DNA from: Heterohyrax brucei | Taxonomy: Eukaryota; Chordata; Mammalia; Hyracoidea; Procaviidae | NCBI GenBank assembly: GCA_028571685.1 | Contig: CM053143.1 | Location: 53,685,208 to 53,749,207 of the forward strand | Direction: 5' to 3' | Length of the DNA: 64,000 nucleotides | In this document: one piece after another, positions 10,374 through 22,728 of the stretch | Layout of the letters: each line of letters begins with the position of its first letter | Position numbering within the stretch: position 1 is the stretch's first letter | The notes under the pieces: generated by a model | The model's database searches: none | The model's input: the letters and a program-made list of their open reading frames with translations, nothing else | Told to the model about the DNA's origin: nothing | Translations under genes and position numbers: made by a program

Positions 10374-11707
10374 TATATGTGTATATAATCACCAATCTGA
10401 AAAACAAAACACTGTGTTTCTATACTGAGCAATACATATTTAGAAAATGTAATGTTTGATGCTGATGTTTTTAAACTTCTGATTATGGATAATTGTATAT
10501 ACTGTATATATAAATGTAGAGACTATCATAATCATAATCTTTGTGCTGTTACTGACTCATAGCCAGTCTCGCTTGGTCTATAGCTCTTGTCAGTTCTCAC
10601 CACTTCTGGTTTGTTCTGAAGAAAATCTTGAGAATCACATTACTTCATCTTTAACATCTCAGTATATTTCTATAAATAAGTACTCATTCTGAAACATAAC
10701 CATACTTAACATATTTCAATCATTACAAATAATAATTATTGTTAAATACCAAGTTAATATTCACATTTCTCTAATAGTGTCAAATTTTCTTTTACAAAGT
10801 TTTTGTTAGAATCAAGAACCAAGTAAGATCCACACATCACAACTGGTTAAAATGCAAAGTCTATTATAACTTTCGGTTATCCTTTCCTCAACTTTTATTT
10901 TGTTCTCAAAGTTTATTTATTGAAGAGATGAGGCCATTTAACTTAAATAATTTCCCGGTGTATGGGATTTCCTAATTGTATCCCTGTGGTATTGTTGAAA
11001 TTGTTTTTCTGATATCTATACTTCCTATAAACTGTTTTTTTAAATTTGGAGGCTAAATCTGATGCTGGTTTAGAATTTGGCAAGAATACTTTGTAGGTGG
11101 CATTGCATAGTTCCATCATGAAGTATATAAAATAGCACATTACAGAAAAAGGAGCAAAGGCTCCACCTAACTTCTCATTTATTAGATTAAGACTGCATTA
11201 AATCTATTTTTTTTTCTGGTACTTTATGCAAAATATGAAACTTCTCTTAAGTTTTATTGAAATTTGACTGAAATGTAGGGAATTGTGTAAATTTGTTAGA
11301 ACAGGTACAAGTGGCTAGGAAGACTGAATTTTTTAATCTATTTGAACTTTTCATTGGATTTTTCTTTTTTGTTAGTTGTCAATGTATTTTTACACTATCA
11401 AACATGTATTAAAAAGTCCTCTTGATACTTAACTTCATGCCTGAAAATTTCATGAGAGGACTATTGCAGGGATAAACCAACTGCAATTGTTAGACATTTA
11501 ACTTCTTCATAGCTCTGCTGAAACAATGCTAGTAACACACAGTTGACTTGAATTTTCAAAATGTTCAGGATACAATACATGTTCATTTTTGTGCTTAGAT
11601 TTCATCTTCTCCAAGATTATTAACTATGAAGTATTAATTATGAAAACAATCACTGAAAAAGCATTTAGTCTTATGGATAAATTCAATGCTGTGTGTTAAG
11701 GTTACTC
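10374..11707. other. Unassigned noncoding DNA
   Basis: About 1.3 kb without a recognised element. A block near 10536-10600 (GACTCATAGCCAGTCTCGCT) vaguely resembles a SINE or RTE tail but is too weak to call. Confidence 0.4.
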
Positions 11708-11885
11708 AATTCTCAGGAGATTGTTGGGAGGATGAGACATGTATGGAGCAGAGAGGAATAGTGTGCTGTCACCGGGCAGGGAGAGCCGTGGAAGCTGCAT
11801 ATAGGTGGGCATGTAAATTTTCACGGGAATGTACATTTTCAGTCAGTCATATTCAATAAAATAAATAAATAAATTTTATAAAAAG
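11708..11885 (+). mobile_element. L1 LINE, 3' UTR terminus, 5'-truncated
   Basis: The plus-strand L1 tail shares GGGAGGATGAGACATGTATG, AGAGGAATAGTGTGCTGTCA, a GGGCATGTAAATTTTCACGG block and a CATTTTCAGTCAGTCATATT block with the copies ending at 24554 and 41637. It ends in an A-rich AATAAAATAAATAAATA tail. About 180 bp was inserted. Confidence 0.8.
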
Positions 11886-12649
11886 AGTTCTGTCGGCAGT
11901 CATTGTAGATGGTCTCATAGTCTCCAAATAATTCTTGGTGATTTGCATGGTTTATTAGGGTGTCACTGCAATTAAACTAAAGATACTTTTAAAATTACAA
12001 ATATGAAAACATACAAGTGTTCAAAGAACTTTCTGCCTAATGATGGTACAGCATGCTACATAAGATATTGGCTAAAAGATAAGCAGAACCTCAATTTGAA
12101 ACCCTAAAAATCAAAGATGAAAACAGAGAGACCGAAAACAGATGTGGGACTAGGGTGTAGAGACAGGTAGCTACACAGTGTGTAAAGATAACAAAATTTA
12201 AGCGTAAGAATGGAGCTTTAGAAATTCAGCCTATAGACAGGCTTACAAGTGTGAGAAGTTGGAAATACAGTGATGCATATGCAAAAGAAAAAAAAAGTGG
12301 AAGGAAATGACAAGAAAATGATACCTAAGTATATACACTTTGTGTATTAACTGCTTGATATAATTAGACCATTGCTGTTGGTTTCAGCATTTACTTTAAA
12401 AACAATAACAACAACAAAAAAACTAAAATAACATGTTACCAAGAAAAGTTATTTTAATCTAAAATAGTGTTACTAGAAACTGTCTCCCCAGTTATGCAGA
12501 GTCACCCTGACTTGATCAAGTGGATAACTGAAGGAACTCATGTCTAATTCTTAGAAGAAACTCATATTCAAGTCTCTATAAGAAATTAATATCTGTATGA
12601 CTCTATTTTATGCCCCTCTTCTGTTAAATGATAAGCCCCTATTCTTTTT
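11886..12649. other. Unassigned noncoding DNA
   Basis: No recognised repeat. A-rich runs lie at 12285-12300 and 12400-12430. Confidence 0.45.
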
Positions 12650-12795
12650 GGATCCCTGATGTGGCAGTGATTAAGAGCTTCTGCTAACCAGAAGGTCAGT
12701 GTTTGAATCCACCAACCACTCTGCGGAAACTGTGGAGTAATTCTACTTTGTCCTATAGCGTCACCAAGAGTTGAGATTGACTCAATAGTAACAAG
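12650..12795 (+). repeat. AfroSINE
   Basis: Plus-strand copy starting GGATCCCTGATGTGGCAGTG, with GCTAACCAGAAGGTCAGTG and TTCTACTTTGTCCTATAGCG. It is followed by a T-rich run at 12803-12821. Confidence 0.9.
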
Positions 12796-12821
12796 ATAGC
12801 ACTTTTTTTTTTTTTTTTTGG

Positions 12822-13467
12822 TTCTATTAAAAGTACTTCTGCCATTCTAGTCTCTGTATTTCCTCTAGTATGTATTAAAGACTCTCTTTCCCTGGCTAAC
12901 TTTAGCTGCGGTAGCTCCAGGATGAGAATTTTACCTGCCCCTGTAACTGAATCTTACTTCTCAGCACATAGTGATATAAGAAATCTGCTCTTTTTATACC
13001 TTGCTTCCTCTTTGTTAATGCATGTCTGAATAGACCATCTTGGCTTGGATTTTTAGTCAAAACTATAGAAAGTGCCCATTAAGATTTTTTTGATAACACA
13101 TTCTGGTATCTTTTTTTGTTTGTTTTAATATAGCCTTGTATTCTGCTTTCCAGACCTGATTTCCTACCTGAGGTTGTATCTGCCTGAAAAATTTGTTCCA
13201 CCTGATTTATTCATTTGCACCCAGTTTAAGAATGACATTCCCCCCTAGGATGAAGAATTCTAAGCCACTTAAAGAGTACATGTGACTGGGGTCAGCAAGC
13301 TGATCTTTTTTTCCTTTGTCCCACAAGAGCAACCATCTTCCTTAGCCTTGCCGTGACTTAAAAATTGGAAACGCTACTGCTACAGAAGTTTCTCTCCAAC
13401 AAACACCTCCGACTAGGCTCTGTGTAGCTCCATGAAGACAGTATCTGTGTAGAAGGCTGGCCCTATC
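12822..13467. other. Unassigned noncoding DNA, possibly LTR-associated
   Basis: No element was named. Its right part (13300-13467) adjoins an LTR. I saw nothing that identifies it as retroviral internal sequence. Confidence 0.35.
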
Positions 13468-14103
13468 TGTGATAGTTAAGACTGGTGGCAGCTTGACTGC
13501 ACCATGGATCCTCAGGTGTTGGCAGCTGGATAATGTCGTAGTCACTGCCATGATGTAATGTGCTGTGGTAACATAAAGGACAGGCCTTGTGGCGGCCCAT
13601 CGCCCTCTCATCCTTCATCTCTCAGCTTTCTGCCACCTGCATTCTGCTTGCTCACCTTGCCAAGGCTGTGGCTTGTGGGTCCAGCAGCTGCCTCTCTCCT
13701 CTTCTGACGTATGATTCTTGGGCCTTGAGCTACCAGCTTGTCTGTCAATATTGGGATTCATTGATCTTTACAGCAATAGAGTAAGTGTCCCGTTCCTGAC
13801 CTGCCAACCCTGGGTTCAACAGCCCCTACAGCTGCATGAAGGAGAAAACTTGCAGTCTTCCTGGCCATCTGGGAGTTCTCCAGCCTTCACAGACTATAAG
13901 CAGGAATCTTGCTCTCTGACCTCCTCGCCTTCAGTTCACCGGCTTCCATGGCTGTATGAGGGTTGTTTCCCAATCCAGAATCCAGGACTTGGGACATTTC
14001 AGCCTCTACAATTGTGTGAGCTGTATCTTTTATATGAACCTCTTTCTATATAGATTTATATGTTTCACTGGTTTTGTTTCTCCAGACAACCTAGCCTAAT
14101 GCA
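13468..14103 (+). mobile_element. LTR, ERVL/MaLR-like, sense
   Basis: About 636 bp with canonical TG (13468) and CA (14102-14103) ends. The start TGTGATAGTTAAGACTGGTG and the end GTTTTGTTTCTCCAGACAAC then CTAGCCTAATGCA match the pattern of mammalian ERVL-type LTR termini. No flanking 5-bp duplication is obvious. It has no internal region, so it is a solo LTR or an isolated fragment. The open frames 13342-13611 (minus), 13587-13784 and 13718-14053 (plus) overlap it and are accidental. Confidence 0.65.
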
Positions 14104-15169
14104 GTATACCTGTTTCTAACTCACTTGTGACTCTCAACACACCAACATCACCAATAATCCTCCACTAGATTGCTCCTCTACATTATTTTCTGAGGTCGTC
14201 ACAGAAACTGAAGCTCTGGAAATTGCCATATTTTATGTCCCCTTGTACTGATGTCTAGGTAAGAGTGGACTATGGAAACTGATTTTAGGATTCGGACTAG
14301 AGAAGAAGGGATGGGTACAGGACACTAAAGCATGAGGACAGTAATGACCTGAGTCAGAATTTTTCATGTGTCTGTAGAAAATATTGCAGATGCATTTATC
14401 ATGTACCAACTACGAGCCAGCCACCTAAACAAAGTAAATTTTGACGTTTCATAGCTAATATATTTTTCTACTTTGATTAAATTATGATCTAATAGGCCTT
14501 GGAGAATAAGAAATCTGACCAACATTGGCAATATAGTATTTAAGAATAATGTATTTCAAGTTTCAACAATCGGGCCATAGAATTACTTCAAAGTCTTTGA
14601 AACAACTCTGCTGGGCCCTAGAGGATTTGCGATGGTCGAATTATGGCCTGGAGTCATGTCTTGTGCTCATTTAACGATATCATCTAATGTCACATGTAGT
14701 TTTACATTAGATAACTCATACTAAAGAATATATAACGCAGTTTTGAGGGAAAAGAGAAAAAAACAATACATATGTTGGTGAAGCCTGTGCCGTTCTCGGC
14801 TCATAGGTACACTACCTGTATAGACTACAATAGGGTTTATGCTGTTTATAGTTGGACAGAGCATAATCTGAATGGCCACAAAAGAGAGTTTTGATGCCTA
14901 CCTGTCTTTTACTTTGAAAGTAAAAGAAATGAGTCTAGACTGTAGATAACTAGAAACCTTGGAGTTTTTTTGTTCCTTTGCTTTATACAAGTAAGTTGAC
15001 AGTTTCTGCTTTCCTACATGGCCTGCTTCTCTGAGTGACTTGAAATTCAGGTATAAGACAGCCAAATGCAAAAATCAAGTTCACTGAATGTACCTTAAAG
15101 ATTGCTGTTTTTTGTTGATGAGGTAACAATAACAAAATCAACAAATTAGTTGAAAAATGAAGATCCATG
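14104..15169. other. Unassigned noncoding DNA
   Basis: No repeat was named. A weak MIR-like piece (GCATTTATCATGTACCAACT) lies at 14392-14411. Confidence 0.4.
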
Positions 15170-15790
15170 TCATATAGGATAAAAAGGATACAAATGAGTC
15201 TGCTGTCTTTTCCGAAACCACAAAGGCCAAAGTAATAAAAAAGACTTCTTTAAAGTGCTGAAAAAGCTGTCTACATGGAATCTATTTCCAGTGAAAATAT
15301 TGTACAAAAACAAAAATGAAATGAAGATACTGGCAGATAAACAAAAGGTGAGAAAATTCATTGCGTGGAAACTTGTGCCACCAGAAATGCTACACAAAGT
15401 TATTTGGGCTAATGGAAAATACAACCAGAGGGAAACTTGGTTCTGTAACTTGGAATGAAGATGCTAAAAAGAGTTAAAAAAAAAAAAAGTGGTGTGAGGG
15501 GTAAGTATAGAAGTTTTTTTTTTTTTCTTTTTTTATCTCTTTAAAAGAAACAGAAAACAGTAAAGAAACAGAAAAACTAAGACAAAAATACTTACATTGT
15601 TATGTGATATTTATATTTTCAAAATTAAAGCTATGATAGTGGTATCACAAAAAAATTGTAGCATAAATAGAATTCTGTTTTTTATAAGGTTGGAATATTT
15701 TCACAGTATGAAGGGTCAGATGTAAAGTGAGATGTGGGACATTTGCAGTATGAAGTGGTATAATATTGACTAATAATCAAGGAATGAGAT
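15170..15790 (+). mobile_element. Old L1 or HAL1-type LINE, 3' region
   Basis: Sense-strand blocks match the well-known old L1/HAL1 segment in the usual order: ACTTCTTTAAAGTGCTGAAA, ATATTGTACAAAAACAAAAATG, CAGATAAACAAAAGGTGAGA and CCACCAGAAATGCTACACAA. The sequence is strongly diverged, and the downstream boundary in the A-rich region is uncertain. The open frame 15255-15458 is a piece of it. Confidence 0.65.
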
Positions 15791-15930
15791 TTCCTTCCTT
15801 TAGCTGGAAACAAAAAAATGAAATATCTTTATCTTGGTATCAAGGATTATGCAAAATATTATGACAATTAAAATAGAAAAGGGATTCATGGGATACCAAG
15901 TAATAACCAGTACCAGGTACCAGCTGAAAA

Positions 15931-16088
15931 TTCTAGTAGTGTTGTGGTTAAGTGCTATATCTGCTAACTGAAAGACTGGCAGTTCGAATCTGCCAGGTGC
16001 TCCTTGGAAACTCTGTGGGAAAGTTCTACTCTGTTTTCAACAGGGTCACTATGAGTCAGAACCAACTCAATGGCAGTTTTTTCGGTTT
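15931..16088 (+). repeat. AfroSINE
   Basis: Plus-strand copy with GTTGTGGTTAAGTGC, GCAGTTCGAATCTGCCAGGT (a preserved B-box) and ACTATGAGTCAGAACCAACT near the end. Only the very 5' end is unclear. Confidence 0.9.
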
Positions 16089-16149
16089 AAGTACAAGTTG
16101 CCCTAGTGTTCATTCAGCCTTATAAAGATCCCAAGTGTCTCACAGTACT

Positions 16150-16281
16150 ACTATTCTCCATACAGTGTCCATGGCTGGAACCTTTTAAAGCCGATTGCTA
16201 AGACTGTCTGTTGAGGATTCAGACCACCAACATTTGAGTTAGTAGTGCAAAGTTTAACCAATTGTGCCACCCTCAGACTCC
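16150..16281 (-). repeat. AfroSINE, head portion, degraded
   Basis: The minus-strand head is recognised from ATTCAGACCACCAACATTTG and TTTAACCAATTGTGCCACC. The 3' half is hard to follow. Confidence 0.6.
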
Positions 16282-18222
16282 TGCTAAAGAATAAAAAGGC
16301 AGCATAATGATAATTTTTCCTCTTCCTAATACTGTTGAATTCCTGAATATTACAGTTTTTACTCTATATGTTCTGAAATATTAATTTTTTCAGTTCCTTA
16401 ATTATACTTTTAAAACTACAAGAGACAAGTCATGTTATTCTAGCTAATGTCTTTAAGTTTTAGCTAAACCAGTAGAGCAGTTCAGTCTTAAATTTATTTA
16501 AGTTTACACGAGACTACTCTTAAAAAACAATTCTGAATTAACCCTAAGCATTCTTCTAAAAAACCATTTGTTGGTAGGTGGAAGGAAGGCAGAAACTCAT
16601 GTATGGCAGGATTATAAATATGTCTACTTAGAAAATGAAATCAAGACTCAACTACAGTTGAGGACAACATGCCAACTCTTAAGCTAAAGTTTTGCATGGC
16701 CTACTTATTGCTGGTTTCCTAAATGACCTTGGATAAATAGAAACAGCCTTTTCATGTGGCTGCTCTGATTAAAGCAAGGTCTGTAAGTTGGCAGTATATC
16801 ATCTGAGATTTCAAAGCTAAAGTGGAAGCTGGGGTTTTGTTTCCTTTCAAAAAATCCCCCTACCCTTTGTACGTGATCTATCTGAGTAGCTGGCATAGAT
16901 ATAAAAATCTCCAGGCAGTAATCAGGAGTGCACTGGTCCTTATGGCAGGCATCAAGTGGGTTACTGCCAGGACTTTGAACTGCAAAAATAAATAGAGAAT
17001 AGAAGTGCATTGTATTGGCCAAGCCTGAGGCCCAGTCATCTGTCTTGGAGTACGCTCTGGTGAGAGTGTTTAACTTGGATTCCTTCCATCACATGTGGTA
17101 GCTGCAAGAGTGAAGAGGGAGAGGAAAAGAACAATGTTAGGTGGTATGTTTAATAATGTGTTGGCTTAACAATTCTCAGGAAACTGTTACTTCTATTTTT
17201 CTCTTAGCAGCCAGAGTTTACTCAATTTGTTGGGATTCTGAATGAGTGAAAGTATATTTCTGGCCATGTAAGTTTTGAGCTCCTCTGCCCTTTCTTTTGT
17301 TTTACAAGAGGCTTAAATAGCAAGTATAGAAGTTTCCCAAATCACTGTCTACTAAAGGAAGCTAGGTATGGCAATTCATAAAACAGTGTTTTTTGGGTTT
17401 TTGTTTTGTTTTGTTCTTATTCAGTTTTACCAGCAGCCTTGACATCCCTGAATTAATGGGTCTCTGTGGCTCTAAACCTGAGAGTTTGGAATTCCTGGGA
17501 ACTGGATGTTTGTTGCTTTTGGCTAAATGATCCTTTTCTCTTTCTTTTCAAGGCTAATATAACACAAACTAAAACAATTTAGGGTCCCTCTGCCTTTTCA
17601 CTCCTCTTAGTTTTCTTCTAGAAGAAAGGAGAAAACTTATTCCACCATACCATGCCCGTAACAGCGATCTGATTTTTTTAAAAAAAACAAACCAATAAAT
17701 AAATAAATAAATCTGTGGCTAGAGGAGGACTAAGCCCTTCATAAAGAGAGTGAAGCACTCAGCTGTTTCATATTACCAGAAATTTTTCTTGTTTTCACAG
17801 CTGAATTATCTTGCCTTCTATATTATCAGGAGGGCTACTAAGAAAATCAAATGTGAGATTTTCAAGGAATTTTAAAGGAAAAAAATCAGCTTTTCATAGT
17901 CAAGTGTTTAGTTTCTAGCATATTTTTTTCTAGATCACGCAGTACATATTTTGTAGTTCTCATGAAAGAGCATAAAATAAATATGTCAAGGCTTCCTGTG
18001 CAAATGCATCCATTCAGCATTGCCAAAATAATGAAAGCCGTTATAGTTGCCCAGACAGATGGTAAGATAAATGTATGAGCAAAATTTAACAAAACACCAC
18101 AGCCAAGAGTCCATGTATCAGAAGTAAATGAAAGTTAATGTTATGGTGATTTATTTTTACTCTAGGTCAACAATTACTTGGAAATTAATGAGGTCTGTTT
18201 TACATAGCAGACATTTTTTAAA
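16282..18222. other. Unassigned noncoding DNA
   Basis: Nearly 2 kb with no named element. The minus-strand ORF 16705-17022 (105 codons) and the two shorter ones at 17886-18092 and 18157-18369 have no recognisable domains. The last of these runs into an AfroSINE. The stretch could include old decayed repeats that I cannot identify. Confidence 0.4.
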
Positions 18223-18430
18223 GGATGATGTTGTGTGCTCTCGAGTCAATTCCAACTCATTGCAACCACATAGGACACAGTAGAACCACCCCACATAGTA
18301 TACAGGGCTGCAGTCTTTACCAAAGTAGAATGTCACATCTTTCACCTGCGGAGCAAATGGTGGGTTCAAACCACCAAACTTTCCATTAGCCAGCCAAGTG
18401 CTCCATCACTGTGCCACCATGGTTCCTTTT
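18223..18430 (-). repeat. AfroSINE, long variant
   Basis: First of a run of same-orientation copies. The GTCAATTCCAACTCATTGCA tail, the internal CTGCAGTCTTTACCAAAG extension and the head CTGTGCCACCATGGTTCC are all present. Confidence 0.9.
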
Positions 18431-18449
18431 TTAGGTTAATACCAAAAAG

Positions 18450-18605
18450 AAACCCAAACCATTGTTGTAGAGTTGATTCCAGACTCGTAGTGACTAGAAG
18501 ACAGAGTACAACTGCCCCGTAGGCTTTCCAAGTAGCAGCTGGTAGCTTAACTGCCAACGTTTTAGTTAGCAGCTGAACACTTCACCACTGTACCCTCAGG
18601 GCTCG
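18450..18605 (-). repeat. AfroSINE
   Basis: Short-form copy 19 bp beyond the previous one. TTGATTCCAGACTCGTAGTG and GTTAGCAGCTGAACACTTCA mark tail and head. Confidence 0.9.
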
Positions 18606-18624
18606 TTTAGGATGATACTACTTT

Positions 18625-18693
18625 GATGTCCAATTGATTCCAACTTACAGAGATTTTATAACACCTAGCCAAGCTCTTAACCACTGTGCTGAC
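18625..18693 (-). repeat. AfroSINE fragment with internal deletion
   Basis: The tail piece AATTGATTCCAACTTACAGA is joined almost directly to the head piece AAGCTCTTAACCACTGTGCT. The middle of the element is absent. Confidence 0.7.
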
Positions 18694-18697
18694 ATGA

Positions 18698-18865
18698 CAA
18701 AACCAAAACCAAACTCTTTATCATCGAGTCACTTCTGACTAATAGTAATCCTATGGAACAGACTAGAACTTCTCCAGAGGGTTCTAAAAAGTGGCTGGTA
18801 GATTCTAACTGCTGACCTTCTGGTTAGCAGCAAACTCTTAACCACTATACCACCAAGGATGCCAC
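18698..18865 (-). repeat. AfroSINE
   Basis: Full short form with an ACAAAACCAAAACCAAAC tail, then ATCGAGTCACTTCTGACTAA and the head ACTATACCACCAAGGATGCC. Confidence 0.9.
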
Positions 18866-18970
18866 CATAATCCACCTTAATTATATTTTCTGCAATTTAT
18901 ACAAAACATGAGTAACTTTACAGCCAGCACTATAAACCACATTTTAAAATCTTCCTTGAAAGAAATACAA

Positions 18971-19488
18971 TGATACTTCTTAGTCACATGCCACTGCTAT
19001 ACACAAAACACAACAAGAGGATAGCTTTAGGTTGATGAATCTTGACAAAGAAAAATGTATTTCCTCACAGTAAAGTAGGCTGAAAACTCAAATTCAGGGC
19101 ATCAGCTCCAGGGGAAAGCTTTCTGTCTCTGTCATCTCTGGAGGAAAGTTCTTGTCCTCAATTTTCCCCTGGCTGAACAGTTTCTCAGGTGCAAGAATCC
19201 AAGGTCCAGAGAATCTGCTCCTGGCACTGCTTTCTTGGTTGCATGAAGTCCCCAACTCTCTGTGTGCTTCCCTTCCCTCATTTCTTGAGAAACAAAAAGA
19301 GAATACAGGCCAAACCCCGGGGAAATTCTCTTTACACTGGAGCAGGGAAGTAACTTACAATTCAACCATAATCCTCTTTAACATAAAGTTCACAGCCACA
19401 AAACGGAGGAGAACCACACAATAGTGGGAATGTGGCCCAGCCAGGTTACTATGGGGAATTTTTATGGGACACAATACAGTCTGTGACA
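18971..19488 (-). mobile_element. LTR, ERVL-MaLR-like, antisense
   Basis: About 518 bp. The window strand shows the reverse complement of a MaLR-type LTR: a CTTAGTCACATGCCACTGCT start, AAAGAAAAATGTATTTCCTC, GGCATCAGCTCCAGGGGAAA and an ACACAATACAGTCTGTGACA end. It aligns block by block with the copies at 23262 and 46257. A 5-bp duplication is not clear at the exact edges. It is a fossil without an internal region. Confidence 0.75.
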
Positions 19489-19563
19489 GTTACAAAAGTG
19501 CATTCTATATTTTTAAAGTGATTCCAAGGTGATGCTTTATTAAATATGGTCTAAAAAAGAAAG

Positions 19564-19717
19564 AGCAAACCCGGTGCCATCTAGTCAATTCTGACTCATA
19601 GCAACCCTACGGAACAGACTAGAACTGCCCCAGAGAGAGTTTCCAAGAAGCATGTGGTGGATTTGAATTGCTGACCTGTGGATTAGCAAGCACATCACTT
19701 AACCACAAGGGTTCCCT
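19564..19717 (-). repeat. AfroSINE
   Basis: Minus-strand copy with CAAACCCGGTGCCATCTAG and TCTGACTCATAGCAACCCTA. The head at 19695-19717 is slightly truncated. Confidence 0.9.
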
Positions 19718-19839
19718 CTAATAAAAGGCATGGATTAATTTGTCCTGTGAAAACAGCACCTACTCTGAACTAGGCTCTGTTCCTACGACTTGGACATACA
19801 GCAATGAATAAAACAAAGGGCTGGACTTCTGAAAAGTAT

Positions 19840-19880
19840 TGCTGTTGTAGTTGTTTTGTTAAGTCGATTTCAACTCTCGG
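19840..19880 (-). repeat. AfroSINE tail fragment
   Basis: TGTTGTAGTTGTTTTGTTAA followed by GTCGATTTCAACTC is only the 3' tail of a minus-strand element. Confidence 0.65.
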
Positions 19881-20015
19881 GTCTATGGTTTGAACCCACC
19901 CGACACTCGCCAGGGAAGAGACCTGGCAATCTGCTTTCATAAAGATTACAGCCTAGAAAACCTTTATAGCGCAGTTTTACTCCATCTGTTCCCATACGGT
20001 CACTATGAACCTTGA
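19881..20015 (+). repeat. AfroSINE, long variant, headless
   Basis: The plus-strand body starts inside the B-box (GGTTTGAACCCACC) and keeps the long-form block CTGGCAATCTGCTTTCATAA and a degraded tail. It lies directly against the opposite-strand tail fragment on its left. Confidence 0.8.
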
Positions 20016-20253
20016 AAATATAGACTAATTTAAATAAATGATCAGAATAATCCTGACTATTGAAAGTAACTATCAGTAATTTTATCTATATATACTACAA
20101 TCCTTCACCATGAATTGATTAATGATAAGTATGTGTTGTTGTGAATTACGGAATGTGGCCATTCCAGCTATAGCCTTTATAACTCACAGTGACAGAACTG
20201 GACTGTGCAAACAAAGTAGGTGAGAACGCTGATGATGGGGTGATGCGTCCACT

Positions 20254-20793
20254 TGTCTGGGCCGTGATTCCCACTGCTTTATGATTGTCCTCCGTTTTAC
20301 CTTTTGTGGATCCTGACTTCCACTTGTCGATGAGGCAGGATGGGTGTAGGGTATATCTTGGGGCGCAGCCCTGTAGGAGGGCATGATTCAGGTCCTACCC
20401 TTACTCAGGCTACACCCTTCCCTGAGGTGTGGTCTCTGTCTAAGGTGTGGAAGGTCTGGTGGAGCTCTCGCTCTCCACATCTGGTACCTACGTCCGGTTC
20501 ATGATCAACTGACCTCCAGTTCCCGGAACTTGAGCTACAGGACTAGTGTCTGACCCAGCTGTGCCACGCTCCACAGTCCCCTGGGACAGTGGCCTATCGT
20601 AGGACCTGAGGACCTGATTACCCAGGTTCCAATGCTTTGCCGACCAGCAGCCTGTGGTTTGGATTCACCAGCCCCTGCCGCTACGTAGATCGGGAGAAGC
20701 CTACACCCAGCCCACAGGTTTGGGTCCTGCCAACCTCCACAACTATGTGAGCCATTGTTTTTACTTGGTTCGTGAGTTCTTTGACACCCTGCA
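20254..20793 (+). mobile_element. LTR, ERVL/MaLR-like, sense
   Basis: About 540 bp in sense, from TGTCTGGGCCGTGATTCCC to an ACACCCTGCA-type end. The first 90 bp match the LTR start at 8324. It is richer in G, C and CpG than its surroundings, so it may be one of the younger repeats here. Its overlapping ORF (20184-20384, minus) is accidental. It is a fossil; boundaries are approximate. Confidence 0.6.
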
Positions 20794-22728
20794 GTGAATT
20801 ATAGACTGCGAAGGAGGAGAGTACTGAGGGAAGAGAGAGTCAATGATGATAGAGACGCTGGAGTGGTACAGCACTTTGCACGGGTTGGTCATTTGAGACA
20901 TCCTTCACCTGTGCTTCATAGGAACTAAGTTTGCAATGATCCTTCTGAAAGCTTTTCGTTTTGTACAAAAACCTACTTTAGATTTTATTATGCCATATAA
21001 TTATGGTTTGGGTGAACAAGCAATGTCATTCAAAAAAAAAACCTAATAAATCTGAATACTTTATGAAAAATACAAAAAGAAAAAGAAAAATCGAGTTCTA
21101 CTTAAAATATTTTAAATGATTTCAGATTACATATTTTTTATGATTTCTGCAATTTTTAAATTCTAGAATTTGTTCAGAAACTTAGTACCTTGATACAATA
21201 GTCATTTTAAGACCTCTTGAGGGTACTGTATAGTTAATAAGAACTTTATTCAATAGAGCAGTGTTCGAAGTCTGATTTCCTATAGGAAAGATGTACTGTA
21301 TGAAAGTTACATTTTTTGGAAAACATAAATGGCTTATTACAGTACTAAGTAATGCAAAATTAAAGTGAAACTTGAGAGTAAACAGATAATATTAATGGAA
21401 GTTCTTCAATAGTTTATGAGGTGATACTAGTTTAAACCTAGGCTCAACACCTAAGCATTTTTGTTCTCTGCTAAAAAAATCAGCCTTTAATTAACCTTTT
21501 GTTTATACAACAAAGCAAATAATACATGATGGAAACATTGTAACAGAATTTAGTATTAGGAGATTATCCTCAGCTGTGTCTCTGTCTACATTTCTCATTA
21601 GGACTATCCTTCAACATTAAGTTACAGTTTGTTGCTATATCACACAATATTAGCGATTTATTAGTGATACATTTTAATACTCATTCTATAGTATAAAGTT
21701 TTATTATTTTATAAATTCAGCATTCCTTTCTCATTCATAATACAAATTTATGTATTATGTTTCTAGATTGAGATTTGTTCCATTGCTTTATGCATTTAAA
21801 ATAAATTCTGCACCAAATTGATACTGCATTAAATAACAAAGATTTTAAAATAAAATAAAAATTGTTCAGGGTATGCTACGACAATTGACTCGGAAATCCC
21901 ATGTTTTATCCTATGACAAAAGCATTCACACTTCAATTTTACATTTAAAGTGTCTACTTACTTACTGAAAATATGGAGATACCTGGAATTTTCTAGATCT
22001 AAAACTAGCATTTAAAACATTTTGAACTGTAACTGTTCTAGACAGTAGAAAGTTCAAAAGATTTTATTCTCCAAATAAATAAAGCATATCTTTCCACTCA
22101 TAAATTATTTTCTTTTTTCTGTTATAAATGTTGGACAGCTGGCTAATGGTTTTATTGGAAAATAAAACTAAATCAGGTCTGATAGATTCTGCAAGTGAGT
22201 GATTTGCATGTGGAAAAGAAATTATTTAGAGTTGTTGAGCTAAAGCATAGTGTCTTAGTATCAGAAACACACTGGGATGGGGAAAGTTTTCCAACATTTT
22301 GAACCAGGGTAAAGAGATTAGTGGTGTTCGTTCAGTATACACCTGGGATTTCACTTTTGATTGATTTTCTATTGATTAGGCTATTTTACAATGTGGGGGC
22401 ACAGAGGTCAAGTGCTTCTTTTTTTCTGATGAATACACAAATAATTTTTGTCAGGTGGAAAAGGTGACCTTCAAGGTTATGGTTTATTGCCCTGTTGGAC
22501 ATTAACCAGTTTTGTATTTAATCCAGGAACATTATCCTGATTACTTTGTTGAATTACTTATACATACTTTGATTCTCAAGTGCCTTTGGACTGGCTTAAA
22601 CATCTTATTGGTACATTCATTAATTAATGAGTTAAGAAAAAATTGTTGGCAGATGTTAATGCTATATTTTCCTGAGAGTTGTGATTTTACCAATCTGAAA
22701 ATTACAGCACTGGAAGGATTGCTCGAGG
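20794..22728. other. Unassigned DNA, one of the repeat-poorest stretches
   Basis: About 1.9 kb with no recognised transposable element. An octamer-like ATTTGCAT lies at 22202-22209. The plus-strand ORF 22512-22790 (92 codons) has no known domain and runs into a SINE remnant. Confidence 0.4.

Noticed and set aside
13342-14053. Three ORFs of 65-111 codons around 13.3-14.1 kb
   Set aside because: They overlap an LTR with TG and CA ends; the GC-richer LTR sequence leaves frames open by chance.
16705-17022. Minus-strand 105-codon ORF considered as a host exon
   Set aside because: A TTTGCAG sits upstream, but the translation shows no domain, CpGs are depleted as in its flanks, and nothing distinguishes it from decayed repeat sequence.
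20184-20830. GC-richer block considered as a CpG island promoter
   Set aside because: It coincides with an LTR, CpG density is modest, and no first exon or core promoter elements follow.
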